A stretch of DNA of 64,000 bases from Neobacillus cucumis (GCF_023715505.1 NZ_JAMBOH010000001.1:454302-518301); one strand, 5' to 3'; numbered from the stretch's first letter, positions 54,215-63,370 are shown. Program-made: numbers and translations. The notes: generated by a model from the sequence alone, not told the origin.

Positions 54215-54682
54215 CTATTGCCGCTGTTCCCCTATCAACGCTCTTTGTTTGAGATATTTCTGATTATTTGAAGTGATATGTCTGTAATTTTTTGGCCCCA
54301 CCCAAACAAGGCGCTCTCGGGTCACGTTGCCTTCCTTATCTTGGTGGTCTATGTACAGAAAAAAATCAGGTTCAGTCAAAAGTTGAGCAAGTCCGGTTAA
54401 GGTCCTTTCACCATATGAAGTAGCCGTTTCTCCCTCTTTCCGCAATCCAATCTTGTCTCGGACAATTCGGGATAATGCCCGAATATCCCCCAAATCCATA
54501 TGGTACTCGTCGTTATTATACCTACGCTCTGAATTTAGACCAATATCAATCTCCTTTCCATACAAAAGGAAATTTGTAATCATCTTTGTATAAGTCCATC
54601 AGATAAAACCGTCCACATGTTTGGAAATACCATTAATGTAATCTGGGTCTTCTTTCAACTTGTTTAACACATATATGGTCAT
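54215..54682 (-). pseudogene. Hypothetical gene with an in-frame TGA at codon 28
   Basis: The only good ribosome site (AAAAGGAGTGAACTCT) belongs to ATG 54682, which encodes MTIYVLNKLKEDPDYINGIS to HVDGFI, then TGA at 54599-54601. The same frame goes on with WTYTKMITNFLLYGKEIDIGL and about 125 more residues. A single CGA-to-TGA change would explain it. The downstream part could also start at ATG 54583, but no ribosome site is seen there. Function not recognised. Confidence 0.6.
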
Positions 54683-54851
54683 AGAGTTCACTCCTTTTAA
54701 TTACAATAATCTGCAAACCGAGTGTAATGGAATAATTCAACTTAATAGTACTTTATTCCTGCATTATTAGTTAATTCCAGTTTTATAAATGGAAAATCTC
54801 TTATAAATAAAAAGACAGCCACAGCGGCCGCCCTTTTTCTGCTTTCTTAAT

Positions 54852-55409
54852 TTATTGACTAATATTAGCTTTTTTTGCCCTAATAAGCGTGCTTTTACTT
54901 ATTCCAGTAATATCTTCGACTTGTTTGTAAGAGTTTGTTTCCAGTAACACCAAAGCATGCTCAATTTGAGCCTTTTTGAATTTTTTCGGACGTCCCTCTC
55001 TAAAATCCCCGCGCTGCTTTGCTATAGCCTTACCTTCCTGTGTGCGCTCCACAATCATATCTCTTTCAAACTCTGCAAACCCACTCATTATGGTTAAAAT
55101 CAGTTTTCCTGTTGGAGTATTTTCTACCAATCCCATATTTAAAACATGTACTTTGACACCATGTTCAAACAGATTCCTTATGATTTGGATAGCGTCGACT
55201 GCTGAACGGGCAAAACGATCCAATTTGGTCACAACAAGCGTGTCACCTTCTTTTAAGCGTGAAAGAACCTCTTGAAAATGCGGCCGCTCCTTTTTTGTTC
55301 CAGTCATTTTTTCGGAAAAGATTTGGCTGCATCCCTCACTTTTTAATACCTGAATTTGTGCATCTAAATCTTGTCCAATGGTTGAAACCCTGGCGTATCC
55401 ATACTTCAC
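54852..55409 (-). CDS. Serine resolvase family recombinase
   Basis: 185 residues from GTG 55409 (GTGGGGGA site). Ser9 in [42 protein letters not shown] and a C-terminal helix-turn-helix ([21 protein letters not shown]). Closely related in layout to the one at 37199 but a distinct sequence. Two copies of AAGTTATGACACC lie just upstream. It marks the start of the last accessory block. Confidence 0.93.
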   Translation of the reverse strand: MKYGYARVSTIGQDLDAQIQVLKSEGCSQIFSEKMTGTKKERPHFQEVLSRLKEGDTLVVTKLDRFARSAVDAIQIIRNLFEHGVKVHVLNMGLVENTPTGKLILTIMSGFAEFERDMIVERTQEGKAIAKQRGDFREGRPKKFKKAQIEHALVLLETNSYKQVEDITGISKSTLIRAKKANISQ

Positions 55410-55445
55410 AAAAATCCCCCACTTTGCAACTCTATTTTTGACCAT

Positions 55446-55520
55446 AAGTTATGACACCAGTTGATACCCTGATTTTATCACTTCCAATTTTTGGAGTCAA
55501 AACTTTTAAGTTATGACACC
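55446..55520. repeat. Direct repeats upstream of the second resolvase
   Basis: AAGTTATGACACC at 55446-55458 and again at 55508-55520, 62 bp apart. Likely binding sites of the adjacent resolvase. Confidence 0.5.
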
Positions 55521-55618
55521 GATATATATATAAGTCGATTTCCTACTATTAATAAGTGATCCAATTCTCAATTCAGAACTTCCTATTGGCGTAATAAAAA
55601 GCACCCTCTAAAGGATGC

Positions 55619-56269
55619 TTAATCATTTGTAATTCTCTGTTGATTTCTTTCTGGTTGATTAATGAATTCATTAAGGAAAAGACCCAAAAAATTCATTGCG
55701 GTACTTGAATAATAATAATAGTTCAACCATATAAACCCTAATATCACCACTTCTATTGAGACTACCAGTACGATATCTAGTGCCCCTAATGATATTGACT
55801 TGATTATAAATAAAGAAATAATAAAGGATGTCAACACACTAAAAAATAATACTCCTAAACTATGTGTTGTTGAGAGAAGATGACGGTATCTTTCTGCTAA
55901 GTAATCACGCTTATTTTGATTCATTAAACTAAGTTCACTTTGCCAAAGATACTCTAAATATAAATATTCTTTTTCATCATCATTAGGAAATTTCCTAATG
56001 TATCCCGTAATATTGCCGGTTATTTTGTATATTCCTTTTCTTTTTGAAGCTACCCAAGAATAACCGAAATAAAGCTGATGAAATAGATATCCAACAGGTA
56101 CACCTATACTTGCTAAGGTAATTATCGCACTTAAAGATTTTACTGGGTCTTTATTTATCAACTTAAACGCGTCTATATCCTTAGAAACAATTAAAAATAT
56201 CCCCACTGTTAGTAGAAATACCCAACCAGGAATCCCCCATCTTATTAAATATTTTGTCTCAAATTTCAT
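55619..56269 (-). CDS. Polytopic membrane protein
   Basis: 216 residues from ATG 56269 (AAAGGAGGTGCAAGCAAT). Four membrane segments: two near the N-terminus, two near the C-terminus, with a helical cytoplasmic part between. Not recognised. Confidence 0.72.
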   Translation of the reverse strand: MKFETKYLIRWGIPGWVFLLTVGIFLIVSKDIDAFKLINKDPVKSLSAIITLASIGVPVGYLFHQLYFGYSWVASKRKGIYKITGNITGYIRKFPNDDEKEYLYLEYLWQSELSLMNQNKRDYLAERYRHLLSTTHSLGVLFFSVLTSFIISLFIIKSISLGALDIVLVVSIEVVILGFIWLNYYYYSSTAMNFLGLFLNEFINQPERNQQRITND

Positions 56270-56552
56270 ATTGCTTGCACCTCCTTTTCTCGTACATGCT
56301 TTATTGTAGCGAGAAAAGGTGATTTTGCAGATAATTCTTGTAGACAAATATCGACAAGACGTCTTTACTGCGGTAGACGGAAAACCGCCACGATTCTCTC
56401 CTTTGACGCTGGGAAGTGGCTTTAACTAAAAATTTATGTCTGACCGGTTCCTAAGTGGACTCCTTAAGATAAATAACGCACCCTATAGTTTAAGTACAAT
56501 GTTTCACAAACTTCTTATGGAATTAGAAAAAAGACTAAAAGAAACCCGTCCT

Positions 56553-57050
56553 TTAACTAAAGAACATATCATTCCCCCAAACAATTCCCATAAATAATAG
56601 CCACGTTAAAGCAGGAATTGCTAAACTTTTAATTGCTCCCAACCACTTGTACTTTTTATAACGACTCCTCAAAATTCTATCGGTAATAAAAAATATTATA
56701 GATGCTCCAAGACTAAACCAGAACAATATCAGTCCAAAAATGATATGTGAGGCTCCAGAAACAAAAAGTTCTGCCTTTTTTTCTTTAACCTTGATTGATA
56801 TAAAATCTCCGAGCTTATCACTGATAATTGATGTTAATACACCATAAATTAAGATTGCTGGAAAACTATACATCATATAAATTGGGATAATCGTACTGGT
56901 TGTCACTAAATAACTTTTGATTGAACTTAGATTTAAATCACCAGCAGGATTGGGTAGTGTTAATCCTAAAATAATTGCAAAAAAAGTCCCAGAAATTGAA
57001 GCAGATATTATTTTTCTTGGTAAAATGGTCTTCACCCCTCTTTTGTACAT
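56553..57050 (-). CDS. Polytopic membrane protein
   Basis: Up to 165 residues, four hydrophobic segments. The ATG at 57050 has no ribosome site; AGAGGGG at about 57035 would fit a start at ATT or TTG a little downstream. The stop TAA lies in a TTTAGTTAAAGGACGGGT string that belongs to the terminator repeat family. Function unknown. The 280 bp after it (to 56270) hold only repeat-like sequence. Confidence 0.6.
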   Translation of the reverse strand: MYKRGVKTILPRKIISASISGTFFAIILGLTLPNPAGDLNLSSIKSYLVTTSTIIPIYMMYSFPAILIYGVLTSIISDKLGDFISIKVKEKKAELFVSGASHIIFGLILFWFSLGASIIFFITDRILRSRYKKYKWLGAIKSLAIPALTWLLFMGIVWGNDMFFS

Positions 57051-57094
57051 TTTTTCTATATTTTAACATATTAGAGGTTTTAATTTTCTTTTTT

Positions 57095-57190
57095 TCTTGA
57101 ACTAATCTACTTCGTTAGTGAAACAAGAAAAATAGCCACAGCAACGACTCTTTGTTTCGTTAAAGCACCCGTTAATTGAAGAAGAAAAGC
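57095..57190 (-). repeat. Terminator repeat copy
   Basis: Contains, in gene direction, TTAACGGGTGCTTTAACG, GTCGTTGCTGTGGC, a TTTTTC tail, CTTGTTTCACTAACG and TTCAAG. Follows the lipoprotein gene at 57208. Confidence 0.65.
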
Positions 57191-57207
57191 ACATTAAAGA
57201 GTAGTTA

Positions 57208-57597
57208 TTAGTTGTTATTTTCAAGTATAAAATTTTCTACTTTTCCGTTCCATTTGACTTCAATATCCATAACATCTGAACTTGTGGTTGATTCTTTAAT
57301 ATGGTGGATTTCATTTTCTTTGAATGAACCATTCTTTTGTAATTCAATACTCCCCATACCCCAAGAATAATTTGGTGCTTTAATTTTAAATTCAAGATTT
57401 TTTACATCCTTACTATCTTTTCCTTTATACTTTAAATCGAAATTTTTAATTTCACTTTCACCATTCTGAGTTTCTAAATCTAATTTTGCTATCCAATTCT
57501 CATTTTCCCCAATAAAATTTAGTGGTTCTTTTGTTTGCTGACAAGCCACAAGGATAACAACCAATAGACAGAAAAAAACTCCTAATAATTTCTTCAT
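57208..57597 (-). CDS. Small lipoprotein
   Basis: 129 residues, AGGGAGGGGATGGA ATG. Signal peptide with lipobox ILVACQQ (Cys19), then a beta-rich domain (ENWIAKLDLETQNGESEIKNFDLKYKG...DIEVKWNGKVENFIL). Similar to small surface lipoproteins of Bacilli; role unknown. Confidence 0.78.
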   Translation of the reverse strand: MKKLLGVFFCLLVVILVACQQTKEPLNFIGENENWIAKLDLETQNGESEIKNFDLKYKGKDSKDVKNLEFKIKAPNYSWGMGSIELQKNGSFKENEIHHIKESTTSSDVMDIEVKWNGKVENFILENNN

Positions 57598-57652
57598 TCC
57601 ATCCCCTCCCTAATCACCTTAATTTTACCATATCTGTAGTAGAATAACTTTT

Positions 57653-57745
57653 ATTCAACTAAACTGCCAGTTAGCACAATAAGAAAGGGGATAGCCGCAG
57701 CCATCCCGTCTTTAACATAAGCACCCTATAGTTAAAGAACGAATC
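57653..57745 (-). repeat. Terminator repeat copy
   Basis: In gene direction: CTATAGGGTGCTTATG, GACGGGATGGCTGCGGCTATCCCCTTTC hairpin, TTGTGCTAACTGGCAGTTTAGTTG. Lies between the 133 aa gene and the lipoprotein gene. Confidence 0.68.
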
Positions 57746-57762
57746 ATCATAACCCATTATGT

Positions 57763-58164
57763 TTATGTTCTTTTTTTAAAAGAATCTCGTAAAATTAAAT
57801 AGCTAAATATTGGTATCATTACCACCATTGCTTCGTCATTTTTATAAAATAAAAAATACAGTCCAAATATCCAGGTAAATAATAAACTGATTACAATTAA
57901 AATGATTTTTTTTAATCTTTTTCCTTTATCATCTTCTTCAACTTTTGTTGTTTCCACGTTCACACTATTTGTCAGTTTAAATTCTTTTATAATGTCTAGG
58001 AAAGTGAATATTGAAACAATAACACAAAACAAACCTATAAATATGGCACTTACTCGGTGGTCATAAATCAGTTTACTGATACCAAAAATTAAACCAAAAA
58101 GTAATAAAATAGTATTTCTTAAAATGTCAGAATCCTTCTTTAAAAATGCTTTTATTCTACCCAA
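57763..58164 (-). CDS. Membrane protein
   Basis: 133 residues, TTG start with AAGGGGATTTAGA. Four membrane segments in two pairs with a charged cytoplasmic loop (VETTKVEEDDKGKRLKK). Not recognised. Confidence 0.68.
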   Translation of the reverse strand: MGRIKAFLKKDSDILRNTILLLFGLIFGISKLIYDHRVSAIFIGLFCVIVSIFTFLDIIKEFKLTNSVNVETTKVEEDDKGKRLKKIILIVISLLFTWIFGLYFLFYKNDEAMVVMIPIFSYLILRDSFKKRT

Positions 58165-58220
58165 TCTAAATCCCCTTATCTTATAAATTGTAAATTAATT
58201 ATATCTCATTTAAGGTTTCC

Positions 58221-58314
58221 CTTCTTCAAGAAAACTGCCAATTACTTCAATAAGAAAAGCCGCCAAAAAAGGCAGCTGCGATCTTAAACTCTTGCACCCA
58301 GTTAGCTGAACAAG
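58221..58314 (-). repeat. Terminator repeat copy containing a stop codon
   Basis: In gene direction: AGCTAACTGGGTGCAAG, GCAGCTGCCTTTTTTGGCGGC hairpin with TTTTC, TTATTGAAGTAATTGGCAGTTTTCTTGAAG. The stop of the DUF4304 gene is the TAA of the first CTAAC string. Confidence 0.72.
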
Positions 58315-58943
58315 CCCTCAATTCTTTTTTGCTCTTTTTCTAATAAATGACTGTACTCTTCAAACTTAAAATTATCATTTAAATGTTCTGCAAAATACCT
58401 TGCCTTGTAGAATTTATTAAAAGAGTCGTGCTCACTTTCAATTTCTTTAAACGCTGTCACCAAATCTGTATATTTCATTAGCCACACTAATCCATCACTC
58501 AGGAAAGATTGTTTTATATTGTTTATAACTTTCTCGATATTTGCTCCATCTGGTTCTATCCACCAAATATCATTTCGCTTTTGTTCAGCAGGATTGTCAA
58601 AGTGATAGGTGTAATTAGATTGGTCAAGGCTACAGTATAACTGTTTTTGTAACTGGCATTGATGGGGTTTGGGTAGTAATTCAGCTTTAGTACCAATTTT
58701 TAGTTCACCGTCTTTAGGTGGAACAAAGCAATAATATATCCCTAATTCTACATACACAGACATAGGGGACCACCCTGTTACATCTGAAAAATACTTTCCA
58801 ACAGCAGTTATGTCCAATACCCAAATACAGTGGTCCTTCCAACCCCAATTATTTCGAGTATTAACTTTATCAAATCCATTATCTTTTAATGTTGGAGATA
58901 AAATTTTTCTAATCAATTTATTTATTTCAGGAGAGCCAATCAT
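58302..58943 (-). CDS. DUF4304 family protein
   Basis: 213 residues, AGAGGTGGAATAAGA ATG. Start IGSPEINKLIRKILSPTLKDNGFDKVNTRNNWGWKDHCIWVLDI, followed by WSPMSVYVELGIYYCFVPP, fits DUF4304. Members are common near toxin-immunity clusters and in Firmicutes accessory DNA; function unknown. Confidence 0.82.
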   Translation of the reverse strand: MIGSPEINKLIRKILSPTLKDNGFDKVNTRNNWGWKDHCIWVLDITAVGKYFSDVTGWSPMSVYVELGIYYCFVPPKDGELKIGTKAELLPKPHQCQLQKQLYCSLDQSNYTYHFDNPAEQKRNDIWWIEPDGANIEKVINNIKQSFLSDGLVWLMKYTDLVTAFKEIESEHDSFNKFYKARYFAEHLNDNFKFEEYSHLLEKEQKRIEGLFS

Positions 58944-58989
58944 TCTTATTCCACCTCTGAACCCTTTGTTACCATATATTATAAATCGA

Positions 58990-59090
58990 TTTCTTATTAA
59001 ACTGAACTGTTAAATTAACAAGAAAAAAAGCGACCTCCGTTATTGAAGTATCGCACCCGTTAGCTTAAGTACTTTGTTTCACAAACTTTT
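58990..59090 (-). repeat. Terminator repeat copy
   Basis: In gene direction: AAGCTAACGGGTGCGATAC, AACGGAGGTCGC with TTTTTTTC, TTGTTAATTTAACAG. Between MFS and DUF4304 genes. Confidence 0.62.
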
Positions 59091-59102
59091 CTTTGTTATA
59101 GG

Positions 59103-59180
59103 AATGCTGCCCTTTAGCTAAACAAAAAAAGAGCATTAATCCTTCTTAGATTAATGCCCCCGTTTGTTTAAGGTAATTCT
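59103..59180 (-). terminator. Terminator of the MFS gene, of the repeat family
   Basis: GGGCATTAATCTAAG / CTTCTTAGATTAATGC-type hairpin with TTTTTTTG, then TTTAGCTAAAGGGCAGC, the repeat's hallmark end. Confidence 0.72.
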
Positions 59181-59291
59181 TCACAATATCCGATGACACC
59201 AGCTCATAAAATTCCAACCGACACCCCATTTTTCATTCTATTAATATGAACGTTCTTAATAGATACCGACAAGGGATGCGCTGACAAAACA

Positions 59292-60728
59292 TTAATGTGG
59301 CGAATGCACCGCTTCGTGGCTTACTACGACCCGGCGGATGAAGAACGCTATGACTACGCCAATCAGTGCTATAATCATCGCAAACAGGAACACGTTTTGT
59401 GATCCAGCCGTCATCGCGTTTGCCATTTCGGCCTGTTGGGCCGGAGCGGAGGAGCCGTGCAAGTATTTCTCCATACTGCCCGTAAGAATACTGATTGCGA
59501 CCGCTGTTCCAATCGCGCCTATGACCTGCTGAAGGGTGTTCATGACTGCCGTGCCGTGAGGGTATAACTCCGGCGGCAATTGATTTAGCCCGTTCGTTTG
59601 AGCAGGCATCCATATCATGCCTACCCCAATCATGAGCCCAATATGCAAAGCCACGATTAAAGCCACTGAAGAAGCAGGCGAAAGGGTAGTAAAGAACCAT
59701 AACATGACTGAAACGATCACGAGTCCGGGAATAACAAGCCATTTCGGGCCATATTTATCGAACAAGCTACCCATACGCGGGGAGAGGATACCGTTCAGCG
59801 CGCTGCCCGGCAAAAGCATGAGTCCCGCAGTGAAAACAGACAGACCTGCACCCGTCTGCAGAAACATCGGCAGGATAATCATGCTCGACATCATAATCAA
59901 CATACACGACAGTATCAGGAGCAGCCCAACGACGAACATTGGGTACTTGAAAACGCTCAGATTCATCATCGGATCTCGCATCACGTTCTGCCGCAGTATG
60001 AACAGAACCAGCGCGACGAGCCCAACAATGATGGAAGTGATCACAACTGCGCTACCCCAGCCTTCAGATCCTTCGCCTGCCTTACTGAAGCCGAAGACAA
60101 CTCCTCCAAAGCCGATCGTTGACAATACGACAGACAGTAAATCTATCCGGGGCTTCGTGACATCGGTAACATTTTCCAGATACTTCAGCCCTACCAACAA
60201 TCCAATAACCAGGAACGGCAGAGAGAACCAGAAGATATAATGCCATGTTAAATACTCGATTAATAGACCGGCAATGGTCGGGCCGGTTGCTGGCGCAAAC
60301 ATGATAACAAGTCCAACGAAGCCCATCGCCGCTCCCCGCTTTTCCGGCGGGTATATGACAAGAATCGTATTAAACATGAGCGGCAACAATAACCCCATGC
60401 CTACAGCCTGTAAAACTCGAGCGACCATCAACATTTCAAAATTAAACGCGAGCGCCGCAATAAGTGTACCCAGAATTAAGCTTGTGAGTGAACCTGTGAA
60501 CATCTGTCTAGTTGTAAACCTCTGCAGCAGTAGGCCGCTCATCGGCATTAAAATGCCAAGAGTCAGCAAGAAACCGGTGGTTAACCACTGTGCGGTTGCG
60601 GCTGAAATTTGGAACACTTCCATTAAATTAGTCATTGCTATATTTAGAGCGGTCTCGCTAAACATGCCGACAAAACCGCAGATAAGCAGCGATGCCAAGA
60701 TGGCACGCGTATTGTATTGCTTCTTCAT
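59292..60728 (-). CDS. DHA2-family multidrug efflux MFS transporter
   Basis: 478 residues from ATG 60728 (AAGGGGATATAGAA). About 14 membrane segments, with QWLTTGFLLTLGILMPMSG (motif D-like), GSLTSLILGT, VLQAVGMGLLLPL (motif C-like GxxxG region) and the LmrB/EmrB-type order. Proton-coupled drug export. Its base composition is visibly richer in G+C than the genes around it, so it was probably acquired separately. Lies in one direction with the FMN reductase and MarR genes. Confidence 0.92.
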   Translation of the reverse strand: MKKQYNTRAILASLLICGFVGMFSETALNIAMTNLMEVFQISAATAQWLTTGFLLTLGILMPMSGLLLQRFTTRQMFTGSLTSLILGTLIAALAFNFEMLMVARVLQAVGMGLLLPLMFNTILVIYPPEKRGAAMGFVGLVIMFAPATGPTIAGLLIEYLTWHYIFWFSLPFLVIGLLVGLKYLENVTDVTKPRIDLLSVVLSTIGFGGVVFGFSKAGEGSEGWGSAVVITSIIVGLVALVLFILRQNVMRDPMMNLSVFKYPMFVVGLLLILSCMLIMMSSMIILPMFLQTGAGLSVFTAGLMLLPGSALNGILSPRMGSLFDKYGPKWLVIPGLVIVSVMLWFFTTLSPASSVALIVALHIGLMIGVGMIWMPAQTNGLNQLPPELYPHGTAVMNTLQQVIGAIGTAVAISILTGSMEKYLHGSSAPAQQAEMANAMTAGSQNVFLFAMIIALIGVVIAFFIRRVVVSHEAVHSPH

Positions 60729-60946
60729 TTCTATATCCCCTTGTATTAACAATTTAAGTATTAACCGTTTATTTTTTAGCAAATCCTATCACGTTTGGAG
60801 TAGATCGAAGAAAACTAAATAATGCTTAGCTTGCTAACTAATCTGCTGGTGATTACCCAGTTAAGATATTTCTGCGTCACCCTTCTCCAAATTCTTAATA
60901 AGTGTAGAAATTCATTGTCCTTTTTATTTATCTAAAACACCGATTC

Positions 60947-61495
60947 TCAAGAAGAACCCTTCTTATAGACTTCTTCAAGCAATTTAGATATTAATAACTT
61001 TAGTGAGGAATTAACTTCATTTTTTACAAATTCCCCGTCTTCGTTCAATTTATTGTTCGCTCCGGAAATTAATAATGCTCCACCATCGAATACATTCGCG
61101 TTTAGCATACTTAAATTGAGTTGTATTGCTTGATGAGCATTTTCCCCATCACATGAAGCTGTAATGACCGCTACTGGTTTCGAATAAAGCTCAGCAGACG
61201 ACACCAACCATTCTAAAGCATTTTTCAAGACACCAGGTATACCCTTTATATATTCGGGTGTACATATAATGACTCCATCTGCTCGTGAAAGCAATTCTCT
61301 ATATACTTGCACCTCTACCGGGGGGTTATCATTATCTAATTCACGATTAAAATGCGGAAGTTTTTCAATACCATTGTATATTTCATATTCAACATTGTCG
61401 GGCATGAATTTTTTTAGGCCTTTAAGCGCTTTTAGAGTGGATGATTGTTTCCGACTACTTCCTGATAGGGCTACGATACTAACCTTTGTTTCCAT
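60947..61495 (-). CDS. NADPH-dependent FMN reductase
   Basis: 182 residues, GAAGGAGAGATTCGT ATG. Flavodoxin-like fold with the phosphate loop ALSGSSRKQSSTLKAL and the CTPEYIKGIPGVLKNALEWL flavin-site segment of the YLQ/ArsH/azoreductase-type family. Reduces flavin or quinones; under MarR control it may detoxify the compound sensed. Two operator-like palindromes lie between it and marR. Confidence 0.92.
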   Translation of the reverse strand: METKVSIVALSGSSRKQSSTLKALKGLKKFMPDNVEYEIYNGIEKLPHFNRELDNDNPPVEVQVYRELLSRADGVIICTPEYIKGIPGVLKNALEWLVSSAELYSKPVAVITASCDGENAHQAIQLNLSMLNANVFDGGALLISGANNKLNEDGEFVKNEVNSSLKLLISKLLEEVYKKGSS

Positions 61496-61566
61496 ACGAA
61501 TCTCTCCTTCAATAAATATTAATTAAAATTACTTCACTTCAGAGACTCTGGGCTTCTAAATATATA

Positions 61567-61600
61567 TTTAGGGTGCTAACTATATATTTAGTATACTAAA
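61567..61600. promoter_or_regulatory. Two MarR-type operators before the FMN reductase gene
   Basis: TTTAGGGTGCTAAC at 61567-61580 and the perfect palindrome TTTAGTATACTAAA at 61587-61600, 20 bp apart on the same face of the helix. The same TTTAG-N4-CTAAA string occurs once more before marR. Confidence 0.72.
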
Positions 61601-61619
61601 CATTTTTTTGAGAGAAAAC

Positions 61620-62045
61620 TTAGAATAAGTTTTTCTCCATTCGCTTTATTAAATCCCTTAATATTAAGCGTTCTTCGGCTGAAATTGACTGTAGTAATTT
61701 TTTTTGCTGCTGTTTCCATTTAAATTCAACGGGTTCTTCTAATTCTTTGCCTTTGTCCGTTAGATAAATTCGCATAACCCTTGCATCTTCTTCATCACGT
61801 TTACGGTATATGAAACCATTCTGCTCTAGCGATTTAACCATATTTGTTACCGTAGGCGGTTCGCATTTTAAATGTTCACATAGCTGCATTTGTGTTATTC
61901 CATCACCCAACCACAAACGCGCGAGTAAATTATCTTGGCCTACATAAAGATTAAGTTCTCTAAGACTCTCACTATAATTCCGACGCATCTGGGAAGAAAC
62001 TTTATCCAAGGACATACGAATATCACAGTCAACACTAACCTTCAT
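61620..62045 (-). CDS. MarR-family transcriptional regulator
   Basis: 141 residues from ATG 62045 (AGAGGAGGTTCATCT). Winged helix: ITQMQLCEHLKCEPPTVTNMVKSLEQNGFIYRKRDEEDARVMRIYLTDKGKEL, with dimer helices at both ends. Expected to repress itself and the FMN reductase gene through TTTAG-N4-CTAAA sites, and to release them on binding a phenolic or oxidising compound. Confidence 0.92.
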   Translation of the reverse strand: MKVSVDCDIRMSLDKVSSQMRRNYSESLRELNLYVGQDNLLARLWLGDGITQMQLCEHLKCEPPTVTNMVKSLEQNGFIYRKRDEEDARVMRIYLTDKGKELEEPVEFKWKQQQKKLLQSISAEERLILRDLIKRMEKNLF

Positions 62046-62072
62046 AGATGAACCTCCTCTAGCCAAAAAATA

Positions 62073-62086
62073 TTTAGTGGGCTAAA
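62073..62086. promoter_or_regulatory. MarR-type operator before marR
   Basis: TTTAGTGGGCTAAA, 28 nt before the marR start and overlapping its ribosome-site region; the third copy of the motif. Confidence 0.68.
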
Positions 62087-62131
62087 TATATCATGGTTGT
62101 TTTTTAGTTGTCAACATTATTACATTGATTG

Positions 62132-62216
62132 CTCTTCTTCAGCTAAACTGCCCCGTTAGCAGAACAAGAAAAGAGACTGCTCTTATTGAACAATCGCACC
62201 CGTTACTTCAATAAGC
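62132..62216 (-). repeat. Terminator repeat copy containing a stop codon
   Basis: In gene direction: AAGTAACGGGTGCGATTG, AAGAGCAGTCTCTTTTCTTG, GCTAACGGGGCAGTTTAGCTGAAG. The SMI1-family gene ends on its TAA. Confidence 0.72.
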
Positions 62217-62721
62217 CGTTTTTTTTCATTTCGGCTAAAAAATCTGGGTCAACCCATACTTCCTCTACTTCGTAGTCTTCCAAATCTTCGCCAGTAACCG
62301 ATTTAATCATTTCAAGGAAATCCTCAAAATTATTAGCGATAGGTAGGAGGTCCTTATTTTCAATATCATCAATTTCGTGGTCCCAAAAGAACAAATGCCC
62401 GTTGTCACCAGCTAAACAGACCAAATTACCGCCTTCTGTTCTAGCAATTGGTATGTAACCTTTTGGTATTATTTCTTTGTAAATCTTGAAATTCGTTTTT
62501 AAATCATTAATTTTCTCTATACCTATTCCAAATAAATCAGTGATTGCAATTGAAAGAATTTCGCTGTTTGGAAGTTCAATTATAGTGTTTTCAGGGTCTC
62601 CACCATTGTATTCTGTTAAAAAATCAATATATTCTTGTGGTAATTTATAGCCAATCACATCTTCAAAATCAGATAATTTTTTATTATGAAGTTTTTTATT
62701 ATTAGGTCTTATCGGTAACAA
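62203..62721 (-). CDS. SMI1/KNR4 family protein
   Basis: 172 residues, TTG start with TAGGAGGGGACAATT. SMI1/KNR4 (SUKH) signature: FEDVIGYKLPQEYIDFLTEYNGGDPENTII, IPIARTEGGNLVCL, FFWDHE. These are often immunity proteins against contact-dependent toxins. No toxin gene is seen beside it, so it may be an orphan immunity gene. Confidence 0.9.
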   Translation of the reverse strand: MLPIRPNNKKLHNKKLSDFEDVIGYKLPQEYIDFLTEYNGGDPENTIIELPNSEILSIAITDLFGIGIEKINDLKTNFKIYKEIIPKGYIPIARTEGGNLVCLAGDNGHLFFWDHEIDDIENKDLLPIANNFEDFLEMIKSVTGEDLEDYEVEEVWVDPDFLAEMKKNGLLK

Positions 62722-62765
62722 ATTGTCCCCTCCTAGTTAATGGATAATTTAATTATAAACCGATT

Positions 62766-62878
62766 TCCTTCTTCAACTAAACTGCTCCGTTAGCTCAACA
62801 AGAAAAAAGACCGCCGCAGCGATCATCAACTTTAGTTAAAGCTACCCGTTAGTGTAAGTATATTCCTTCACAAAGTTC
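62766..62878 (-). repeat. Terminator repeat, best-preserved copy
   Basis: In gene direction: CACTAACGGGTAGCTTTAAC, GATCGCTGCGGCGGTC hairpin plus TTTTTTC, TTGTTGAGCTAACGGAGCAG, TTTAGTTGAAGAAGG. Two CTAACGG strings flank an intrinsic terminator. Confidence 0.75.
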
Positions 62879-62898
62879 CAGTTTCTAAGTTTACTGTC

Positions 62899-63297
62899 TC
62901 AATCCTTCCACTTTAAATGATTTAATTCTTCGCACCTTTTTACTCTTGACATCCACTCAATATTCCCTGCAAATGTTTCTGAGCATTTAAATTCAATTTG
63001 TTTTGTTTGCTTGCCAAGGATACACTCAATAAATCCTGAGTAATCCCTTGTTTCATCGGGATTACGTGAAGAGCTATAAAAATTCAAAAGTTTATACTCA
63101 TAGTTTAAATTTGGCATTCTGTCAAATACACGAGCTGAAAATACACTTTTTAAATTTACATAAGTTAAAGAATCCAGTCCCCATCGTATCGTTATTTTTC
63201 CGTCTAGATATATGGCTTTAATCTTGGCATATCTTCCAATATCATCTTTTGAAATCTTCAGGATTTCAAACTGCGGTAGCTCTCGATTACGTGTCAT
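62899..63297 (-). CDS. Hypothetical protein
   Basis: 132 residues from ATG 63297 (TTAGGG nine bases upstream). Soluble beta-rich N-terminus (PQFEILKISKDDIGRYAKIKAIYLDGKITIRWG). Not recognised. Confidence 0.65.
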   Translation of the reverse strand: MTRNRELPQFEILKISKDDIGRYAKIKAIYLDGKITIRWGLDSLTYVNLKSVFSARVFDRMPNLNYEYKLLNFYSSSRNPDETRDYSGFIECILGKQTKQIEFKCSETFAGNIEWMSRVKRCEELNHLKWKD

Positions 63298-63370
63298 TAT
63301 TATCATCCCTAATATCTTTGACTTAGCTTAAACGCTTGTTTTTTAGTATTCGAGTTTTTATGAATGAAAC

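Noticed and set aside
54599..54601. Selenocysteine at the TGA of the 54215-54682 frame
   Set aside because: No thiol-redox motif around it, and the only downstream hairpin is weak and lacks the G at the loop start.
59233..59742. 169-codon frame on the minus strand
   Set aside because: Overlaps the MFS transporter in another frame; it has no family features and exists because the DNA there is GC-rich.
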